Part shown: in pieces, positions 58,775 through 64,000 of the stretch | How positions within the stretch are numbered: position 1 is the first letter of the stretch | Layout of the letters: each line of letters opens with the position of its first letter | DNA from: Rhabditoides inermis | Lineage: Eukaryota; Nematoda; Chromadorea; Rhabditida; Rhabditidae | DNA: 64,000 nucleotides | NCBI GenBank assembly: GCA_963966185.1 | Contig: CAWZYM010000435.1 | Coordinates: 1-64,000, forward strand | Direction of reading: 5' to 3' | The notes under the pieces: generated by a model | Databases searched by the model: none | What the model saw: the letters and a program-made list of their open reading frames with translations, nothing else | Told to the model about the DNA's origin: nothing | Made by a program: the position numbers and the translations under genes

Positions 58775-61088
58775 TCACTGGCACTTGTCCCTGTACTGTG
58801 CATACCAGTCGGGGTACATGCCGGCATGTTCTGCCTGGAACACTGCCAGCTGCACGAAGAACTCGCGGCGCGCGGGCGAAGGGGGAGGAGAGCGGGGGCT
58901 ACAACGTGGATGGGGGTTGATTCCACATGTATATTACCGTGAGATGAGGAGGGCCTCATCTCACGGTAATATACAAGAATGAGCAGACACTCCTCCCCCT
59001 TCGACTTCCACTCACTCACTCATCCATGTCGACACAGTCCGCCGTCCCATCCAACAACTCGCGCACACTCGGCAGCGCCGTCCACTGCCTGCGAGTCGGC
59101 GCCGGCGGACCCGCCTCCCCCGTCACAACGATGGACGAACGAGGCAGTGGAGTGAGCGGCCTTAGATCAATCAATCAATAACCATACAACTATTGATAAT
59201 AGTTTACCTGGGCCTGACTCGATGTGGGGCGCGCTTGACAGCAGGGGCGGCGGGGCGCGGCGGGCTGGTAGTTTCCATGGACTCAGGACGGGCGAGTGAG
59301 GCGAAACGACTGGAACGATCGATAATCGAAACACAATCCATTCGTGCTCACCCCGCCGACTGCGCGATGTCTCCATTGCGATTGGGAGGCGAGATCGTCA
59401 TGGAACGGCTGAAGTGAAAAAGTAACCGCTATTATCTCTCTCTTTCCCTCTCTCACTCATCCTCACCTGTCGCATACCAGGTCGCCTCCGCTTCCCCCAC
59501 TGTCCCCGCGAGTGCGGGTCGTCTGTTCGCGAGAGCCGAGACCAGCGGCCGACAAACAACGGGCAAGGCTGTTATGATTTGAAACACGAAATGACGTCAT
59601 CCATCACGAGCAAGTGCGGATGATTTCAGTGACAAACTCCAATATTTGTTTTATTAAGAAGCTTGTTCTTGGATGTCAATTTATTAGATAATACGCAGTA
59701 CCTGTTCTGGTCGTCTTCACTGCGCACATGGATCACCTCCTCAGGAAGAACAGTGGGCAACGAGGCGAGGGGGTTGCCCGCGGAGCCGCGCCTGGATCAA
59801 GTCTGTCTGTCTGTCTCTGTCTGTCCCTGTCTGTATATCTGTCTCTCTTTCTCACTTCCCTCACTACGTCCACCACGCAATGTGATCATCAACAGTTCTA
59901 CAGAATAGCATAATCCATATTTCGATCTCTCCCTCCATACCGTCTGTGATTCCTCTTCTTCTTCTGCTTCGATGGCCCCTGCGAGTCGGGCAGGTAGTTG
60001 TTGTTGACGGTAACAGACATCAGCGGCTTAGGCGGCGAGGTGTTCGATCTGAAAAAAAACTTGAAAACAAATGAAAACAGGTAAACAGATAGGTTCCCTC
60101 ATACCTCTGGACAGACGCGAACTGGTTGTTGTAGTTGTTGGCGTTGAACAGTTCAGGGTGGGTGGGCGCGGCGAGGGCGGCAGAGCGCGCGTGCCACGAG
60201 CGACGCCTAGGGAGAACGAATGAGACGAGTGTTGCCAAAATAGAAAACAACCGCCTTCTCACCAACACCGAGAGCACCAACACCGACACCGAGAGCAATA
60301 ATAGTAGAAAGCTATTTTATCAACAATTTCATTCCGCACACTATTCGGGCCTCTTCTTATCCATGCGACTCCGCTAACACTTGCATCCAAATTATGATAA
60401 AGTAGTGGAATACGAGTTCAGGATCGACCCACCACGAATCGGCCGGGTGGGTGACGGCGGCGGCCCACGCGCGCTGCATCGAGTCGTCGACTGACACATC
60501 TTCTGGCGGGGGCGGGGGCGGAGGCACCGGAGGGGGCGGAGCCGTGCTGAGTCAATCGATCGATTACAATTATTCTACCACCGTAATTCTAAGCGAGTGG
60601 AGTAGCTCAAATTATTTTCCTACCGTAATGTTAAGCGAGAGGAGTAGCTCAAATTATTCTCCTACCGTAATGCTAAGCGAGTGGAGTAGCTCAAATTATT
60701 TTCCTACCGTAATGCTAAGCGAGTGGAGTAACTCAAATTATTCTCCTACCGTAATTCTAAGCGAGTGGAGTAGCTCAAATTATTCTACCACCGTAATTCT
60801 AAGCGAGTGGAGTAGCTCAAATTATTCTCCTACCGTAATTCTAAGCGAGTGGAGTAGATCGAACTATTCTCCTACCTTGATCCAAAGTGAGTGGCGTAGT
60901 TCAAATTATTCTCCTACCGTAATTCTAAGCGAGTGGAGTAGATCGAATCATTCTACTGTAATTCAACGTCAAATTATTCTCACCTCGGCATGGTCCTCCT
61001 TCTCGCGACGGCTACCGGCCTGATCGGGGGCGGCGGTGAGACGGGCGAAAGGGTGGGCGACGAAAACGAGGAAGAGTCGTGGCGCCAA
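58775..61088 (-). CDS. Proline-rich protein gene, intact copy (5' exons unresolved)
   Basis: Minus-strand exons, all in phase: 60,984-61,088 (SSSFSSPTLSPVSPPPPIRP), 60,433-60,546 (polyproline, then EDVSVDDSMQRAWAAAVTHP), 60,105-60,206 (THPELFNANNYNNQFASVQR), 59,941-60,048 (SNTSPPKPLMSVTVNNNYLP), 59,702-59,791 (LPTVLPEEVIHVRSEDDQNR), 59,467-59,568, 59,352-59,408, 59,208-59,309, 59,020-59,160 (RQWTALPSVRELLDGTADCV) and 58,775-58,898 (REFFVQLAVFQAEHAGMYPD, WYAQYRDKCQ, TGA). At least 348 codons are open. The protein is low-complexity, Ser/Pro rich with a basic KQKKKRN patch and a structured-looking C-terminus, which is the most conserved part between copies. I do not recognise the family; a cytoplasmic tail or nuclear regulator are both possible. 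Two damaged copies at 16.0-23.4 kb share its exon map. The intron upstream of 60,546 holds a 42-bp minisatellite. Confidence 0.78.
58928..58975. repeat. Perfect 22-bp palindrome
   Basis: TGTATATTACCGTGAGATGA-GG at 58,928-58,949 is exactly mirrored at 58,954-58,975, with a 4-nt loop AGGG. It lies in the last intron of the proline-rich gene. The homologous intron of copy 2 (about 23,108-23,130) has only one arm, CCGTGAGATGAGG. Confidence 0.95.
60565..60975. repeat. 42-bp minisatellite, about 9.5 units
   Basis: AAGCGAG or its variants recur every 42 bp exactly from 60,591 to 60,927, in units like TTCTCCTACCGTAATTCTAA plus GCGAGTGGAGTAGCTCAAA. The period is a multiple of three and one + strand frame is open across it (NYSPTVILSEWSSS per unit). 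On the minus strand it falls in an intron of the proline-rich gene, so coding is unlikely. Copy 2 lacks it. Confidence 0.93.
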
Positions 61089-61557
61089 CTGCAACGAAGG
61101 TGGTTAGGTCATCTATATACGATGTTTTCGTTGTCCACAGACAAGGAACCTCAAGAGTTCGTCGCACCAACAGTTATCTATAGAATTAACGCAAATGAAA
61201 CAGTTGGAACTGGCTTTCAACTTGTGATTGCGAAAACGACTGCGCGGCAAAAGCCGTACCTATCTGGAGCGACGCGACGACGCGGCGTATTGTCCACAGA
61301 AGGCACGACACGCGCCTCGAACTCGTCCCTGAATTACTCGAGTTTACTAGTTACTACAGAAACAATACGCTTCTCACAGCACAGCAATTATGTTGTTAAG
61401 TTCCTGGCGGCGGGGTGCCAAACCATTCCCTTATCCTCCTTGCGACGGTGGTGGTAGATCACCTCCCACGAGTATCCCTTGCGGACACGGCTAGACCGCC
61501 CCTGCCCCGCACCCAAGAGAGTCAGTCACCCCTGCCCTCTACTCGAGTGGTCCCTTA

Positions 61558-62002
61558 CTATCCTGTTCCCTCTGTAACCCCCGATAGTACAAGATCATGA
61601 ATTAACACAACACAGGTATATGAAGGTTCATTAGGAATACGGTGAAGGGAGAGAGCAACCGCTCTCTGCGCGACACCCAGGCAAAAGGCAATGCTGATCT
61701 GATTGGCAATCTCGGCCACGCCCCCACGCGTGCTGTCCTCTGTACTCGCCGCGCACGTGCTTGTACGTGACAATGTTGCATCACGTTCCGACTGCATATG
61801 CACTACCCGATAATTTTGAACAAAATGTTATCGATAAGTAACTTTTCAGAAACATTTAATCGCATCGCAACTTCAACAGCATGAATAAAGTCACAATGAT
61901 ACCTGCGACTCATGCGCTCCGCGCTCCACGTTGACATAGCTTCTCCGGAAGGTGCTTTCGGATAGATATGGGTTCTATCAGATGAATCACCCGAGACGAC
62001 TA
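61558..62002 (-). CDS. Unrecognised gene tail (two exons)
   Basis: Exon 61,903-62,002 reads VVVSGDSSDRTHIYPKAPSG then EAMSTWSAERMSR and ends at a GTATCA donor. After CATATGCAG (about 61,797) a frame reads SERDATLSRTSTCAASTEDS, GGVAEIANQISIAFCLGVAQ, and ends VTEGTG, TAG at 61,558. The simple join of the two is out of phase (2 nt left over), so the first may belong elsewhere or another frame may be used: the alternative frame is also open to 61,602. No family recognised. Confidence 0.35.
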
Positions 62003-62304
62003 CTGAGAAGAAAACGGTGAATATAGGACCTGCTACGACCGTCAAGCGCAATGCCAGTTGTGAAGAAGGTCAGTTATACAAATGATAAAACACACATAAA
62101 GAATATAAACAAAATCGCTGCGCTAAAGAATGGCCTGCCCGCATCACGCAATACGAAATGCGCGCGAGGCGAGAGGGGCGGGGCCAAGTGACCACAACAT
62201 GACACCCGCCTCGTGACTCGATGACTCATCGCATCGACTTTCGCGAAATCTCACTACAGGCGAAAACTCACTCCGCATTATCGAATGCAACAACAGCAAA
62301 ACGT

Positions 62305-62340
62305 TTCAGTCGTACGCTCTCCCAACTGAGCTATCGAGGC
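62305..62340 (-). tRNA. tRNA-Phe 5' half, cut after the anticodon
   Basis: The minus strand reads GCCTCGATAGCTCAGTTGGG then AGAGCGTACGACTGAA: a perfect animal tRNA-Phe from base 1 through the GAA anticodon, with A-box intact. It then jumps to ACGTTTTGCTGTTGTTGCAT, the sequence that follows the 3' half at 62,513. The anticodon stem, T-arm and acceptor 3' strand are missing, so it is not functional. Confidence 0.8.
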
Positions 62341-62425
62341 GTGCTCTTGTGATGCATCGAGTCAATGTCGTGACGAGCTGCCACAAAATAGTCGCTTGCG
62401 AAAACTCACTCCGCAAAACAAAAGA

Positions 62426-62460
62426 TCTTCGGCCGGGAAATGAACCCGGGTCTCGCATAT
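62426..62460 (-). tRNA. 3' part of a second, different tRNA
   Basis: The minus strand reads ATATGCGAGACCCGGGTTCA then TTTCCCGGCCGAAGA followed by TCTTTTG: a T-arm with B-box GGTTCATTTCC, acceptor 3' strand CCGAAGA and a short T-run. It abuts, head to head, the tRNA-Phe 3' part on the other strand. The isotype cannot be fixed without the anticodon. Confidence 0.5.
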
Positions 62461-62461
62461 T

Positions 62462-62512
62462 AGCGTACGACTGAAGATCGTAAGGTCACCGGATCGATCC
62501 CGGTTCGGGGCA
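62462..62512 (+). tRNA. tRNA-Phe 3' part with anticodon
   Basis: The + strand reads AGCGTACGACTGAAGATCGT then AAGGTCACCGGATCGATCCC and GGTTCGGGGCA: the anticodon arm (GAA), variable loop, T-arm and acceptor 3' strand of tRNA-Phe. The first 20 or so bases (acceptor 5' strand and A-box) are replaced by the fragment of another tRNA. Non-functional as it stands. Confidence 0.75.
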
Positions 62513-62515
62513 AAC

Positions 62516-62833
62516 GTTTTGCTGTTGTTGCATTTGATTCGCACACTCGTCAAGCAACCCCGTGAATTGCGAGAGCGTGGGTGAGAGCCGTCTTGGGAGC
62601 AAATGCGCCCGGCGGGTCGGCTGCGCGTCCATGTCCATCATCTCATCCATCAGCTGCAATACCACATATCCATATTCTGTTAGGCTCGGGCACCGTCGCC
62701 GTCACACCCACCACAGCCACCTCGGGATCCACCGACGGCTCGGCAGGCACTTCGGGGGCAGCATTTGGAAACAAATCAGCTGCGGGAGCAGACGGCGACA
62801 CCGGAGAAGGCACAGAGACGCGGGAGAGAGAGA

Positions 62834-62838
<5 letters not shown>
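62516..62838 (-). CDS. Exons of an unrecognised gene cut by the satellite junction
   Basis: Exon 62,694 to about 62,838 encodes SVPSPVSPSAPAADLFPNAA then PEVPAEPSVDPEVAVVGVTA; after a 40-bp intron (GTGCCC...TTGCAG) exon 62,516-62,653 encodes LMDEMMDMDAQPTRRAHLLP and LSPTLSQFTGLLDECANQMQ, ending QQQN at a GTTTGC donor. Phases agree. The Pro/Ala/Val-rich part followed by a charged helix resembles disordered regulatory proteins, but no family is recognised. Upstream the exon runs into a (GA/CT)n tract and then the satellite, so the 5' end is lost. The intron after the donor begins with the tRNA-Phe fragment. Confidence 0.5.
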
Positions 62839-62876
<38 letters not shown>

Positions 62877-62996
62877 TCCCTTCCTCCCTCTCTGTCTACC
62901 TTCTCTCGCTGAACGCCCCCCTCAGCTCTCCCTCCCCTCACCACCCCCCTCAGCTCTCCCTCATCTCTCTCTCCCTCACCCCCCCCCCCTTCACAA
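62839..62996. repeat. Pyrimidine-rich junction to the right satellite
   Basis: (CT)n followed by C-rich CTCCCTCACC-type sequence with short direct repeats (CCCCCTCAGCTCTCCCTC twice). It bridges the truncated gene and the first satellite bases. Confidence 0.7.
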
Positions 62997-63192
62997 AAAT
63001 ATTTCTCTTGTTCACAAAAACTTTTCGGGTCTGCTAGCACCGTTCACAGACCTTTCAAATATCATTTTATCGATTTCGAATCAATTCAATTCGAAAGAAA
63101 GACCAGTTGCAAACGCAAACACGGTCAATCATGCCACTTCTACTTTTTTATCATATCAACCTGACGATTTCTCACAACTAGTTCATTCCTTT

Positions 63193-63240
<48 letters not shown>

Positions 63241-63699
63241 TCTCTCTCTCTCTCTCTCTCTCTCTATAAAATATTAAGGTGTCAATCATACCATTTATTT
63301 ATTGAACTACTGTCATCCTTGCACCATGTTTTTTTTCTGAGCACAGATTTTGAAACAAACTAAACGAAACGATTGAAACGAAACAAGAAAATTCATTGCG
63401 AAAAGCAATGAAACGAAATGAAACGAAATAAACTGATTGCAAAACGCAATGAACTCACACAAATATTTCTCTGGTTCACAAGAGCACAGCGCCCCAATTT
63501 TTGAAATTGATTACATCGAGAAAATTTTATTTTCGGGTCTGCTAGCACCGTTCACAGACCTTGCATATATCATTTTATCGATTTCGAATCAATTCAATTC
63601 GAAAGAAAGACCAGTTGCAAACGCAAACACGGTCAATCATGCCACTTCTACTTTTCATCATATCAACCTGCCGATTTCTCACAACTAGTTCATTCCTTT

Positions 63700-63747
<48 letters not shown>

Positions 63748-64000
63748 AAATATTAAGGTGTCAATCATACCATTTAATTATTGAACTACTGTCATCCTTG
63801 CACCATGCTTTTTCTGAGCACAGATTTTGAAACAAACTAAACGAAACGATTGAAACGAAACAAGAAAATTCATTGCAAAAAGCAATGAAACGAAATAAAA
63901 CGAAATAAACTGATTGCAAAACGCAATGAACTCACACAAATATTTCTCTGGTTCACAAGAGCACAGCGCCCCAATTTTTGAAATTGATTACATCGAGAAA
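62997..64000. repeat. Satellite array, right block
   Basis: The same monomers as at 1-15,992 in the same orientation: landmark GGGTCTGCTAGCACCG at about 63,028 and 63,538, and a third monomer cut by the window end. The first monomer is degenerate (deletion between TTCACAAAAACTTTTCGGG; CAGACCTTTCAAATATCATT), as expected at an array edge. Only type A-like monomers are seen here, with a few private changes (CCGATTTCTC, AAAATTTTATTTTCG). Confidence 0.95.

Noticed and set aside
58775..58898. Resemblance of FQAEHADMYP in the proline-rich protein to the FQARYADIFP-like string in the C-terminal C1 motif of capicua proteins
   Set aside because: Only about ten residues, no HMG box was found in the window, and the comparison is from memory; too weak for a name.
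61395..61530. Minus-strand frame RKGYSWEVIYHHRRKEDKGM as a possible upstream exon of the proline-rich gene
   Set aside because: No GT donor gives the phase needed by the exon at 60,984-61,088 and the acceptor side is unclear.

Overview
The window looks like a nuclear chromosome segment of an animal, most likely a nematode. The genes have many short exons, with GT-AG introns from about 30 bp to several kb. One intact tRNA-Phe half matches the standard animal sequence. Several start codons sit a few bases after a pyrimidine-AG acceptor, as in spliced-leader trans-splicing. Fast-evolving F-box genes and a TTBK/CK1-type kinase also fit. The species cannot be named from sequence alone. Exon models below were built by hand from splice sites, reading phase and comparison between paralogues inside the window.

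Layout. Bases 1-15,992 are a homogeneous satellite of 34 monomers (about 445-480 bp, each with a (CT)n tract). The same satellite returns in the same orientation at 62,997-64,000, so a gene-bearing island of about 47 kb lies between two arrays. Both junctions cut genes. At 16-23.4 kb are two inverted, damaged copies of a proline-rich gene; one carries a nearly intact non-LTR retrotransposon of about 4 kb in an intron. The intact copy of this gene is at 58.8-61.1 kb. At 24-27 kb are exons of several unrecognised genes. At 27.3-30.2 kb is an unrecognised gene with a (GGGAGA)n expansion of about 490 bp fused in frame into its last exon; an undamaged 3' copy is at 42.5-43.6 kb.

A + strand F-box gene runs from 31.8 kb to perhaps 41.8 kb, with an antisense TTBK-like kinase (38.4-40.1 kb) and a decayed non-LTR fragment nested inside its last large intron. 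From 43.9 to 55 kb lies a tandem minus-strand family of F-box genes: two intact paralogues (353 and 385 codons), one shortened copy, one 3' remnant, and a related 3' module at 30.5 kb. A small cytochrome b5-domain gene is at 56.9-58.0 kb. Tail fragments of genes and scrambled tRNA pieces fill 61.5-62.9 kb.

The non-genic fraction is rich in inverted-repeat elements: a dispersed MITE family with the TIR core GGTCAGTCTCTTCGAA (at least 10 copies), a TTAA-flanked MITE, several other foldbacks and a 1.19-kb palindromic element with an identifiable empty site. In one F-box gene a MITE sits inside a conserved exon and its TIR appears to supply a 5' splice site, so it may be a newborn intron. No prokaryotic operon, CRISPR array or viral genome was seen.
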